Shown here piece after piece: positions 14,858 to 22,070 of a stretch of 22,070 nucleotides of DNA (position 1 is the first letter of the stretch; the number at the start of each line of letters is the position of its first letter). Source of the DNA: SFTJ01 sp045613305 (GTDB lineage Bacteria > Bacteroidota > Bacteroidia > Bacteroidales > Muribaculaceae); contig JAZLAU010000029.1 in the NCBI GenBank assembly GCA_045613305.1, positions 1-22,070 on the forward strand, read 5' to 3'. The notes beneath the pieces are model-generated. The model saw only the letters and a program-made list of their open reading frames with translations, was not told the DNA's origin and made no database searches. The translations under genes were made by a program, and so were the position numbers.

Positions 14858-17170
14858 ATGTCGTTGATAAAGAAAATATTTGCAATATTCATATTGTCGT
14901 TGTTGGCAATAGTTGCTGCCGATAGTGTAACTGCTGCTGATAGAGATGGCGACGACATGCTTGTGATTTCGTCGTACTCGCCATACTATAAATGGAGTAG
15001 TAGAATAGTTAACAATCTCGAAGTGCTTGTGACGCAAGACTATCACAAACAAGTGTCAACAATAAGCCTGCCTTTGGTGGCCGTAAACTCAATGGAAGGC
15101 CTTGACTCTCTGGTAAATGTGCTTCATGAGGTGCTAAAGGACCGTAGACCAAAGTCGGTGGCTTTGGTGGGTAGCGGTTCGTTTATTTTCTGCGAAGATA
15201 TCGACAGCATTTTCCCCGACATCCCAATGATTTTGATTGGCGGTCATGAGTATACGTCGTCGAAGCAGCAAGTGGTTGAGAAGCGAATAATAACAAGCGA
15301 CGTAGTGCTGAGCACCGAGCAATTGCACGAAAAATATAATATCACCAGCCAATGCATGCCGGTGTTTGTTGAAGAAACGGCCGACTTGATAGCGCGTTTG
15401 ATGCCCAAACTTAAGACTCTTTACTTTGTGAGTGGTGACGACCAGTTTAGCCGCACAAAAGGCAGCGAATTGTCGGCTTACATGACGGAAAAATATCCCG
15501 ACATAGGATATAAAGAATTGGTGTCGGGAGCGTTGACTACCGACGACTTGATAAAAACCGTTGACAGCCTTAATCCAGAAACCGATGCTGTGATTTTTTC
15601 TTCGTGGATTAGTTACAATTCCTATAGCACGTCGATTGTGCTGATGAATTCGGCCATGTATCTTCTTGAAGCAAGCAAGGCCCCTACTTTTGTGATAAGA
15701 GATAACGGATGGATTGCAGATAAAAGCCGAGCAGTGGGCGGCTGTGTGTGTGATGAGGACCAGTATTATGATGCGTTAAGCAAGGTTGTGAAGAAAGTGT
15801 TGGATGGAGTGCCCGCTCGCGATATTCCGTTTAACAACATATCGAAGCCGATAACTAAAATCGATTATCAGCAGTTTACATATTACGGCATAGATGAGAA
15901 TTTGTGTCCGGAAAATGTGCGCTTTGTTAATAAGGCCGAGTCACCATGGATAAAATATAAGGATTGGATTCTTGTAGGTGCATTTGTGGTGGTAATTGTG
16001 GTGTTGCTGCTTATTGTGGGCTACATGCGCCAAAAAGTGCGTTTCCGTGAGTTGCAGATTAAGGAGCTGGAGATAACACGCCGATTTATAAGTTTGGTGG
16101 AAAATATGCCAATAGTGTATTTCCGTGCCGAAATGGTTAAAGACACAATGGGCAAAGTGGTTGATTTGTGCGTTAATTTCAGCAATAACAATGTGTCGCG
16201 GCTCTTTAAAATAGTGAATATGGAGTCGAAGATGCCAATAGCCGAAGCGTTGCCAAAATCAACACCAGTGCTTCTTAGCGCAGTGAACACGGCGTTGCAA
16301 AAAGGCGAAAACGACTTTGAGATGGTGCTCGACATATGGACTGGCAGTTATTATGCAATGCATGTGGCCATTGATGGCGAAAATGTAGATGTGTTTGGGG
16401 TAGACATAAGCGACACGATAAATTATCAGTTTGAGCTTGAGCGCACCAACCACGACTTGCAACGTGCTAAGAACGATGCCGAAACGTCGGAAAGAATGAA
16501 AACCGAATTCATTCAAAACATGAGCCACGAAATACGCACTCCTCTCAATGCCATATGCGGTTTTGTGGAAATGCTCACTAATCCCGAATCGTCGAAAGAC
16601 TTGTCGGACGACGACCGTCAGGAATTTGCTAAGATAATCAGCCGAAATTCCGATATGCTGATAAATTTGGTGAATGACGTGCTCGATTTCAGCGACTTGA
16701 ATTCGGGTCATGCAAAGGTTGATTTAGGACCTGTGCGTGTGAATGAGTTGTGCCGCTGGGCTGTGGGCAGTGTTGAGTTACGCGTGGCTAAAGGCGTGAA
16801 GTTGACTTTTGAAAGCGATGTGGCCGAAGGATTCCGAATAAGTACAGACGCAAAACGAGTGCAACAAGTGTTGGTTAACTTCCTAACCAATGCAATAAAG
16901 CATACCGAAAGTGGCTCTATTACATTAAAATTCAAGGGTCCAGACTGCAGCGGATGGTGTGAATTTTCGTGTACCGACACCGGAGAAGGTGTGCCTGCCG
17001 ATATGGCCGATAAGATATTTGAGCGTTTCATGAAGCTTAATTCTTATAAGCAGGGCACTGGTCTGGGTTTGGCAATTTGCAAAAGTGTGGCCAATATCTT
17101 AGAGGGAGATGTGAGTCTTGATACGTCGTACACCAACGGTGCTCGTTTCGTGTTTAGGTTAAAGGTATAG
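14858..17170 (+). CDS. Sensor histidine kinase with periplasmic binding-protein-like sensor and PAS-like domain
   Basis: The 770-residue protein is an inner-membrane signal transducer. A signal or anchor sequence (1-26) is followed by a periplasmic region (about 30-365) that resembles ABC-type substrate-binding proteins: it opens with MLVISSY and has the alternating pattern SVALVGSG (100-107), IPMILIGG (122-129) and DAVIFSSW (243-250). One membrane helix lies at about 370-390. A PAS-like segment (about 405-520) precedes the kinase core: HisKA with His557 in NMSHEIRTPLN, N box at 674-682 (NFLTNAIKH), G1 DTGEG (707-711), F box FERF (721-724) and G2 GTGLGLAI (733-740). All catalytic boxes are intact. 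There is no receiver or DNA-binding domain fused, and no response regulator gene next to it, so the partner is elsewhere. The ligand is unknown. Confidence 0.93.
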   Translation: MSLIKKIFAIFILSLLAIVAADSVTAADRDGDDMLVISSYSPYYKWSSRIVNNLEVLVTQDYHKQVSTISLPLVAVNSMEGLDSLVNVLHEVLKDRRPKSVALVGSGSFIFCEDIDSIFPDIPMILIGGHEYTSSKQQVVEKRIITSDVVLSTEQLHEKYNITSQCMPVFVEETADLIARLMPKLKTLYFVSGDDQFSRTKGSELSAYMTEKYPDIGYKELVSGALTTDDLIKTVDSLNPETDAVIFSSWISYNSYSTSIVLMNSAMYLLEASKAPTFVIRDNGWIADKSRAVGGCVCDEDQYYDALSKVVKKVLDGVPARDIPFNNISKPITKIDYQQFTYYGIDENLCPENVRFVNKAESPWIKYKDWILVGAFVVVIVVLLLIVGYMRQKVRFRELQIKELEITRRFISLVENMPIVYFRAEMVKDTMGKVVDLCVNFSNNNVSRLFKIVNMESKMPIAEALPKSTPVLLSAVNTALQKGENDFEMVLDIWTGSYYAMHVAIDGENVDVFGVDISDTINYQFELERTNHDLQRAKNDAETSERMKTEFIQNMSHEIRTPLNAICGFVEMLTNPESSKDLSDDDRQEFAKIISRNSDMLINLVNDVLDFSDLNSGHAKVDLGPVRVNELCRWAVGSVELRVAKGVKLTFESDVAEGFRISTDAKRVQQVLVNFLTNAIKHTESGSITLKFKGPDCSGWCEFSCTDTGEGVPADMADKIFERFMKLNSYKQGTGLGLAICKSVANILEGDVSLDTSYTNGARFVFRLKV

Positions 17171-17236
17171 CAGTGCAATGCGTGGCCGGTGACGCAAAAA
17201 AGCCTGTTTAGAAGCCTTAATGTCAAGAAAAATGCG

Positions 17237-17275
17237 TTGATTTAGAGCAAAATTAATTATTTTTGATTAATTTTG
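17237..17275 (+). promoter_or_regulatory. Overlapping promoter boxes before the glycosyltransferase gene
   Basis: TATTTTTG (17258-17265) and TAATTTTG (17268-17275) both match TAnnTTTG. TTG at 17237-17239 is 18 bases from the first, an acceptable spacing. Either start of transcription lies before the ATG at 17294. Confidence 0.5.
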
Positions 17276-17293
17276 ATTTTTAAACGCATAGCT

Positions 17294-18049
17294 ATGAAGA
17301 ATCCTCTTTTTTCAATTATAACCGTTACATTTAATGCGGCGTCGGTGATAGAGCCGACGCTTAAAAGTGTATTGGCTCAAACTTGCACCGACTATGAGTA
17401 TTTATTGGTGGATGGCGCATCGAGAGACAATACGGTGAAAATGGTTGAAGAAGCTCAAATACCCAATGCCAGGATAATTAGCGAACCCGATAAGGGTTTG
17501 TATGATGCTATGAACAAGAGCATTCGCTTGGCAGAGGGGAAATATTTGATATTCTTGAATGCGGGTGATGCATTTTCATCGTCAAACGTGTTGGCTCGTT
17601 TAGCTAATGCTGCCGAAACCGATGCCGATATTTTGTACGGACAAACACAGTTGGTTAATGAAAAGCGCAATGTGGTGGGAATGCGACATCTAACGGCTCC
17701 CGAGGTGCTAAATGTGGACAGCTTTCGTAGCGGTATGCTGGTGTGCCATCAGGCTTTTGTGGCCAAGCGGAGCATTGTGGGCGAGTATGACATGACCTAT
17801 CGCTTCTCGGCCGATTATGATTGGTGCATTAGATGCTTGCAAGCCTCGAAAAAGAATGCCTATGTGGGCGATACGCCGATAATTAGTTTTCTTACTGATG
17901 GACTTACCGACAAGCATCATAAAGATTCGCTTAAGGAGCGTTACGACATCATGTGCAGATATTATGGAAAAATAACCACGTTTTTCATGCATCTGAAGTT
18001 TGTTCCTCGCTACCTTAAGACGCTGATTAAGAAAAAAATGAGAAAATAA
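17294..18049 (+). CDS. Family 2 glycosyltransferase (GT-A fold)
   Basis: The enzyme should transfer a sugar from a nucleotide-sugar donor to a surface polysaccharide or lipid-linked glycan at the inner face of the membrane. I use the ATG at 17294 (251 residues, MKNPLFSIITVTFN); the in-frame TTG at 17273 falls within the promoter box and is unlikely to be translated. GT2 marks are IITVTFN (8-14), LLVDGASRDNT (37-47) with Asp40, EPDKGLYDAMNKS (64-76) with Asp71, and NAGD (89-92) in the place of the DxD metal site. A later ADYDW near 172-176 is a likely catalytic-base region. The C-terminus is basic (KKKMRK) and may touch the membrane. No other glycan-synthesis genes are next to it, so its product is not clear. 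This set of motifs resembles WcaE-type transferases in general, but the acceptor cannot be inferred. Confidence 0.9.
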   Translation: MKNPLFSIITVTFNAASVIEPTLKSVLAQTCTDYEYLLVDGASRDNTVKMVEEAQIPNARIISEPDKGLYDAMNKSIRLAEGKYLIFLNAGDAFSSSNVLARLANAAETDADILYGQTQLVNEKRNVVGMRHLTAPEVLNVDSFRSGMLVCHQAFVAKRSIVGEYDMTYRFSADYDWCIRCLQASKKNAYVGDTPIISFLTDGLTDKHHKDSLKERYDIMCRYYGKITTFFMHLKFVPRYLKTLIKKKMRK

Positions 18050-18067
18050 AGACATAAAATCGAACAG

Positions 18068-18086
18068 ACGGCAACCCGTTTGCCGT
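18068..18086 (+). other. Short hairpin between glycosyltransferase and aminopeptidase genes
   Basis: ACGGCAA (18068-18074) pairs perfectly with TTGCCGT (18080-18086) around a five-base loop. It is not followed by T on either strand, so it is not a standard terminator. It may stabilise an mRNA end or be incidental. Confidence 0.35.
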
Positions 18087-18110
18087 AAAGAAACAAGCAT
18101 AAAACTGACT

Positions 18111-19889
18111 ATGAGCAATAACACAATACAAAACCTTGAAGCAATTCGCGAAATTATGCGAAGAGATGGTGTAGATGCCGTGATAATTCCAGGCACCGAC
18201 CCTCATCAAAGCGAATATATTAGTGACCACTGGAAGGTGAGAGAGTGGGTGAGCGGTTTTACCGGCAGCAATGGTACAGCTGTGATAACTCTTGACCAAG
18301 CCGCACTATGGACCGATTCGCGTTACTTCATCCAAGCCGAACAGCAGTTGCAGGGAAGCGGTTTCGTTATGCATTGCGAAAACGGCCCTAATGCCGACAC
18401 CCAAGAAGATTGGCTTGAGCAAGTGTTGCCAGATGGTGGAGTTGTGGCAATCGACGGAACATTGTTTTCGGCAGTTGCAGTGAGCGAGATGGAGCAGATG
18501 TGTTTTAACTTGGGCTTCCAATTGGCTACAGATTTTGAGCCAGCCGATGAGGCTTGGCATAATCGTCCGCTTCGTCCGCAAGGTAAGGCCTATGTGCATG
18601 AATTGGAACATGCAGGCGAATCGGTTGAAAGCAAGCTCGCCAGAGTGATGGATATAGTAGAATCGCAAGGTGATGAGGCTTTGTTTGTGTCGACGCTCGA
18701 CGATATTGCTTGGGTGTTAAACTTAAGAGGCAGTGATGTGGATTTCACTCCTGTTGTGGTGTCGTATCTTTATGTGTCGCGCAAAGAAACTGTGTTGTTT
18801 GTTGATGATGTAAAACTAACCAACGAGGTTAAGTCGCATTTGAAGACCTGTGGCGTGAAGGTTAAAGATTATGATTCGGCGTTGCGATATCTGAAAGATG
18901 TTAAGCAATCGGTTTCGGTGTTGGTCGACCCACGTCAAGTTAGCGACACTTTTGCATCGGCAATTGTGACAAAGCACTTTGCGGCAAATCCGATACCGCA
19001 TCTAAAGGGAGTGAAAAATTCAGTACAGATAGAAGGTTTCCGCAAGGCAATGGAACGCGATGGCGCTGCATTGGTGCGCACACTTATGTGGGTTGAGGAA
19101 AAGGCTCCTACAGGCACCATCACCGAAGTGGATGTTGCAAATAAGGCAATTGAGGAGCGCAGCAAAATGCCGTTGTATGTAGAAGAAAGTTTTGGCATGA
19201 TAGCAGGCTATAAGGAGCATGGTGCCATAGTGCATTATGAGGCCGAGCCCCACACTGCATCAACGTTGCAAGGCGAGGGATTGCTATTGATTGATACGGG
19301 TGCTCAATATCTCGACGGCACTACCGATATCACTCGCACCATTAGTTTGGGTAACCCTACGGCTGAAGAAATGCACGACTATACGCTTGTGCTTAAAGGC
19401 CATTTGGCGCTTGGCAGAGCAGTGTTTCCCGAAGGAACACGCGGCGTTCAACTTGATGTGCTTGCGCGTCAGTTCTTGTGGAGCGAATGTAAAACATTCT
19501 TCCATGGCACAGGTCATGGAGTGGGACATTTCTTGGGAGTTCACGAAGGCCCTCAAAGCATTCGCATGAATGAAAATCCAGTTACTCTTGTGCCGGGTAT
19601 GGTGACAAGCAATGAGCCAGGTTTGTATTTGTCGGGCAAATATGGTATTCGCATCGAAAACTGCATACTTACTGTTGACGCCTATCAGACTGCCGATTTT
19701 GGCAACTTCATGAAGTTTGAAGACCTTACGCTATTCCCTTACGATACTACGTTGATTGACCGAAGCATGATGAGTGCAGAGGAATTGGCGCAGGTTAATG
19801 CCTATCATAAGACTGTGCGTGAGCGACTTACACCATATTTGACAAGTGAAGAGGCTGCGTGGCTCGCAGATAAAACAAAGGAAATTTAA
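18111..19889 (+). CDS. pepP: Xaa-Pro aminopeptidase P (M24B metallopeptidase)
   Basis: The enzyme removes the N-terminal residue from peptides whose second residue is proline, in the cytoplasm, as it has no signal peptide. The 592-residue protein has the three-part build of the XPNPEP1-like group: a creatinase-type N-terminal domain (about 5-140), a second similar domain (about 160-300) and the pita-bread catalytic domain (about 308-525) followed by an M24 C-terminal region. Expected metal ligands are all visible: Asp395 (LIDTG), Asp406 (TTDITRT), His469 (HGTGHGVGH), Glu502 (TSNEPG) and Glu516 (RIEN). HEGP (478-481) is also a signature. The gamma-carbonic-anhydrase-like gene starts 14 bases after its stop, and the tricorn-like gene follows, so the three probably form one transcript. 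The shared theme of the first and third genes is peptide breakdown. Confidence 0.94.
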   Translation: MSNNTIQNLEAIREIMRRDGVDAVIIPGTDPHQSEYISDHWKVREWVSGFTGSNGTAVITLDQAALWTDSRYFIQAEQQLQGSGFVMHCENGPNADTQEDWLEQVLPDGGVVAIDGTLFSAVAVSEMEQMCFNLGFQLATDFEPADEAWHNRPLRPQGKAYVHELEHAGESVESKLARVMDIVESQGDEALFVSTLDDIAWVLNLRGSDVDFTPVVVSYLYVSRKETVLFVDDVKLTNEVKSHLKTCGVKVKDYDSALRYLKDVKQSVSVLVDPRQVSDTFASAIVTKHFAANPIPHLKGVKNSVQIEGFRKAMERDGAALVRTLMWVEEKAPTGTITEVDVANKAIEERSKMPLYVEESFGMIAGYKEHGAIVHYEAEPHTASTLQGEGLLLIDTGAQYLDGTTDITRTISLGNPTAEEMHDYTLVLKGHLALGRAVFPEGTRGVQLDVLARQFLWSECKTFFHGTGHGVGHFLGVHEGPQSIRMNENPVTLVPGMVTSNEPGLYLSGKYGIRIENCILTVDAYQTADFGNFMKFEDLTLFPYDTTLIDRSMMSAEELAQVNAYHKTVRERLTPYLTSEEAAWLADKTKEI

Positions 19890-19903
19890 AAATAAAAAAT
19901 ATA

Positions 19904-20449
19904 ATGGCAATTATCAGAACAATTAACCGAAATGGTGAAATTTTAACTCCCAAGTATGGCAAAGGCTGCTTTTTGGCCGATAATGCTGTGTTGGTGGGCG
20001 ATTTGACAATGGGTGACGATTGCACAGTGTGGTTTGGCACCGTATTGAGAGGTGACGTTAACACTATCACAATAGGCAACCGAGTGAACATACAAGACGG
20101 AAGTGTGTTGCACACCCTTTACCAAAAGTCGACAATAGAAATTGGTGATGATGTGTCGGTTGGACATAATGTTACGATACACGGAGCCAAGATTCGCAAC
20201 TTTGCCTTGATAGGCATGGGTTCGGTGCTGCTCGACGATGTAGAAGTGGGCGAAGGTGCTATAGTGGCTGCCGGAAGTGTGGTGAAAAAAGGCACTATCA
20301 TTGGCCCAAATGAATTGTGGGCCGGTGCACCTGCAGAATTTAAGAAAAAGGTAGACCCTGCTCAGGCTCAAGAAATGAATGTGAAAATAGCGAAAAACTA
20401 TTTGATGTATTCAAAATGGTACGACTATAACGAGGAAGAAGAAAAATAA
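19904..20449 (+). CDS. Gamma-carbonic-anhydrase-like hexapeptide-repeat protein
   Basis: The 181-residue protein is a left-handed beta helix built of hexapeptide repeats (IGDDV, VGHNV, VEVGEGAIV), ending with a C-terminal helix (151-175). Metal ligands of the gamma class are present: His70 (VLH), His88 (VGHN) and His93 (TIHG). Arg49 and Asp51 (LRGD) and Gln64 (NIQDG) are the further conserved active-site residues. The acidic loops carrying the proton-shuttle glutamates of the classical archaeal Cam enzyme are not seen, as in YrdA/CaiE-type proteins; carbonic anhydrase activity is therefore uncertain. It lies between aminopeptidase P and the tricorn-like gene with gaps of 14 and 28 bases. It could equally be an acyltransferase-like relative, but the three histidines favour a metal site. 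Confidence 0.9.
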   Translation: MAIIRTINRNGEILTPKYGKGCFLADNAVLVGDLTMGDDCTVWFGTVLRGDVNTITIGNRVNIQDGSVLHTLYQKSTIEIGDDVSVGHNVTIHGAKIRNFALIGMGSVLLDDVEVGEGAIVAAGSVVKKGTIIGPNELWAGAPAEFKKKVDPAQAQEMNVKIAKNYLMYSKWYDYNEEEEK

Positions 20450-20477
20450 AATAATATAAATTAACCGTTATATAATC

Positions 20478-22070
20478 ATGAAGAAATATTTATTGATTGC
20501 CGCTTTGACATGTGCAACGGCATCGGCTTCAACCCCAATGTGGTTGCGTGAAGCAAGAATATCTCCAGACGGCCAGGAAATAGCGTTCAGCTATAAGGGC
20601 GATATCTGGAAAGTGGCTACAACAGGTGGCGTGGCTACTCGCCTAACTACACAAGATAGCTACGAAAGTTATCCAATATGGAGCCCAGATGGTTCGCAAA
20701 TAGCATTTGCAAGCAATCGCAAGGGTAATTTTGATGTATACTTGATGTCGTCGAAGGGAGGTTCGGCAACTCGACTAACCACTAACTCTGCCGGCGAAGT
20801 GCCAACAGCATTCTCAGTTGACGGCAAATTTGTGTATTTTGGTGCATCTATTCAGGACCCAGCAGCGAGCGCATTGTTCCCTACAGGTTCGTTGGGTGAA
20901 TTGTATAAGGTGAATGTGGCAGGCGGCCGCACAGTGCAAGTGCTTGCTACTCCAGCCGAAGCAATTTGTTTCGACAAGGCAGGAAAAACAATGCTTTATC
21001 AAGATTGCAAGGGCTTTGAAGACGAATGGCGTAAGCACCACACTTCGTCGGTGACTCGCGACATTTGGGCATACGACATGGCAACTGGCAAACACACCAA
21101 TCTTACTGACTGCGGAGGCGAGGACCGTAATCCTATCTTGGCTGCCGATGGTAAGACTGTGTATTTCTTGAGCGAACGCAATGGCGGAACATTTAACGTT
21201 TACTCATTCGACATTGCCAACCCTTCGCAAGTGAAGGCAATCACTAATCATAAAACTCATCCTGTGCGATTCTTGTCGATGGCTAACAATGGCACAATGT
21301 GCTACACCTACGACGGCGAAATCTATACCAAGGTGGGCAATGCAGGAGCAAAGAAAGTGAAGATTGACTTGGTGCTTGACGAAGAAAATGCAGCAAGCAC
21401 ACTATCGGCATCGCCAGGCAGTGGCGCAGTGTCGCCTAATGGCAAGCAATTGGCTTTCATCTCTCGTGGTGAGGTGTTTGTGACTTCTGTAGAATATGGC
21501 ACAACAAAGCAGATTACTAACACAGCAGCAGGCGAAAGAGGCTTAACTTGGCATAAGGATAACCGCACAATTGCATACGCAAGCGAACGCGACGGCAACT
21601 GGCAGTTGTACACTGCAAAAATTAGCCGTAAGGAAGACCAAAACTTTGCTAATGCTACCGTAATCGACGAAGAAGTGTTGCTTCCTTCGAAGACAGTAGA
21701 ACGTTTCCAGCCACAATATTCACCTGACGGTAAGGAATTGGCCTTTATTGAAGACCGCACTAAACTGATGGTTCTAAACTTGGAAACAAAGAAGGTGCGT
21801 CAAATTACCGACGGTTCGAAGTGGTTTGACCAAAACAGCATTTTTGAATATGAGTGGAGCCCCGACAGCAAGTGGTTTGCCATCCAATTTATCGACAAAA
21901 TGCACGACCCATATTCAGATGTTGGTATCGTGAGCGCTCAAGGTGGTGAAATATATAACATTTCGCGCAGTGGCTACTTCAGCATGGGTGCTACTTGGGT
22001 GATGGGCGGTAAGGCTATCATGTTTGCTACCGACCGTTATGGTATGCGTTCGCATGCATCTTGGGGTTCT
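20478..22070 (+). CDS. Tricorn-like S41 protease, N-terminal propeller part (cut by window edge)
   Basis: From the ATG at 20478 the frame stays open for 531 codons to the right edge with no stop. The first 17 residues (MKKYLLIAALTCATASA) are a signal peptide, so the mature protein is periplasmic or outer-membrane associated. The visible part is a chain of beta-propeller (PD40/WD40-like) repeats: ISPDGQEIAF (28-37), WSPDGSQIAFASN (68-80), GAVSPNGKQLAF (316-327), YSPDGKELAF (414-423) and WSPDSKWFA (460-468). This layout matches the Bacteroidetes tricorn homologues of about 1080 residues, in which a PDZ and an S41 serine protease domain follow the propellers. Those domains lie outside this window, so the catalytic residues cannot be checked. 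It follows the gamma-carbonic-anhydrase-like gene by 28 bases and is probably in the same transcript. A dipeptidyl-peptidase-type (S9) end is the main alternative, but the double propeller makes tricorn likelier. Confidence 0.85.
   Translation, partial: MKKYLLIAALTCATASASTPMWLREARISPDGQEIAFSYKGDIWKVATTGGVATRLTTQDSYESYPIWSPDGSQIAFASNRKGNFDVYLMSSKGGSATRLTTNSAGEVPTAFSVDGKFVYFGASIQDPAASALFPTGSLGELYKVNVAGGRTVQVLATPAEAICFDKAGKTMLYQDCKGFEDEWRKHHTSSVTRDIWAYDMATGKHTNLTDCGGEDRNPILAADGKTVYFLSERNGGTFNVYSFDIANPSQVKAITNHKTHPVRFLSMANNGTMCYTYDGEIYTKVGNAGAKKVKIDLVLDEENAASTLSASPGSGAVSPNGKQLAFISRGEVFVTSVEYGTTKQITNTAAGERGLTWHKDNRTIAYASERDGNWQLYTAKISRKEDQNFANATVIDEEVLLPSKTVERFQPQYSPDGKELAFIEDRTKLMVLNLETKKVRQITDGSKWFDQNSIFEYEWSPDSKWFAIQFIDKMHDPYSDVGIVSAQGGEIYNISRSGYFSMGATWVMGGKAIMFATDRYGMRSHASWGS

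Noticed and set aside
16259..16711. A 150-codon minus-strand frame opposite the histidine kinase
   Set aside because: It lies wholly within the PAS-like and HisKA coding region, whose motifs are intact on the + strand.
18068..18086. Terminator between the glycosyltransferase and aminopeptidase genes
   Set aside because: The hairpin is not followed by a T tract on either strand.

Overview
The window looks like chromosomal DNA of a member of the Bacteroidota, order Bacteroidales (a gut lineage such as Muribaculaceae is my guess; the family cannot be fixed from this sequence). The grounds are a complete type IX secretion (T9SS/gliding) core locus, a serine-type lipoprotein sulfatase, a truncated tricorn-like S41 protease, weak ribosome binding sites, and repeated promoters of the Bacteroidetes form TTG-N18-20-TAnnTTTG.

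Layout. 1-169 (-): 5' part of an acidic protein of unknown function. 218-437 (+): promoter, tRNA-Leu(UAA) and terminator. 502-2580 (-): small membrane protein and lipoprotein sulfatase. 2581-2809: divergent control region with a promoter on each strand. 2810-5207 (+): class-3-lipase-like protein with an acidic coiled coil, then a secreted zinc amidase with an added C-terminal beta domain, closed by a strong terminator. 5208-5489: spacer with no convincing gene. 5490-12513 (-): the T9SS cluster, transcribed porT, porP/sprF, gldK, gldL, gldM, gldN and ended by a terminator; a DUF456 membrane protein (12584-13102) lies just upstream on the same strand. 13454-14551 (+): CNNM/CBS membrane protein with terminator. 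14723-17170 (+): promoter, structured leader and hybrid-free sensor histidine kinase. 17294-18049 (+): family 2 glycosyltransferase. 18111-22070 (+): aminopeptidase P, gamma-carbonic-anhydrase-like protein and a tricorn-like protease that runs off the right edge.

How the parts work together. GldL and GldM form the proton-driven inner-membrane motor, GldK and GldN the periplasmic ring beneath the outer membrane, and PorP and PorT are outer-membrane components, so 5551-12513 encodes most of the T9SS energising and envelope-spanning core. The lipase-like protein and amidase are probably co-transcribed. The last three genes are closely spaced on one strand and probably form one transcript. The remaining genes are housekeeping or envelope functions. 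I found no CRISPR array, insertion sequence, integrase, rRNA or phage gene. The least-explained items are the coiled-coil lipase-like protein, the amidase with its extra domain, the two repeats between the divergent promoters, and the hairpin leader of the histidine kinase.
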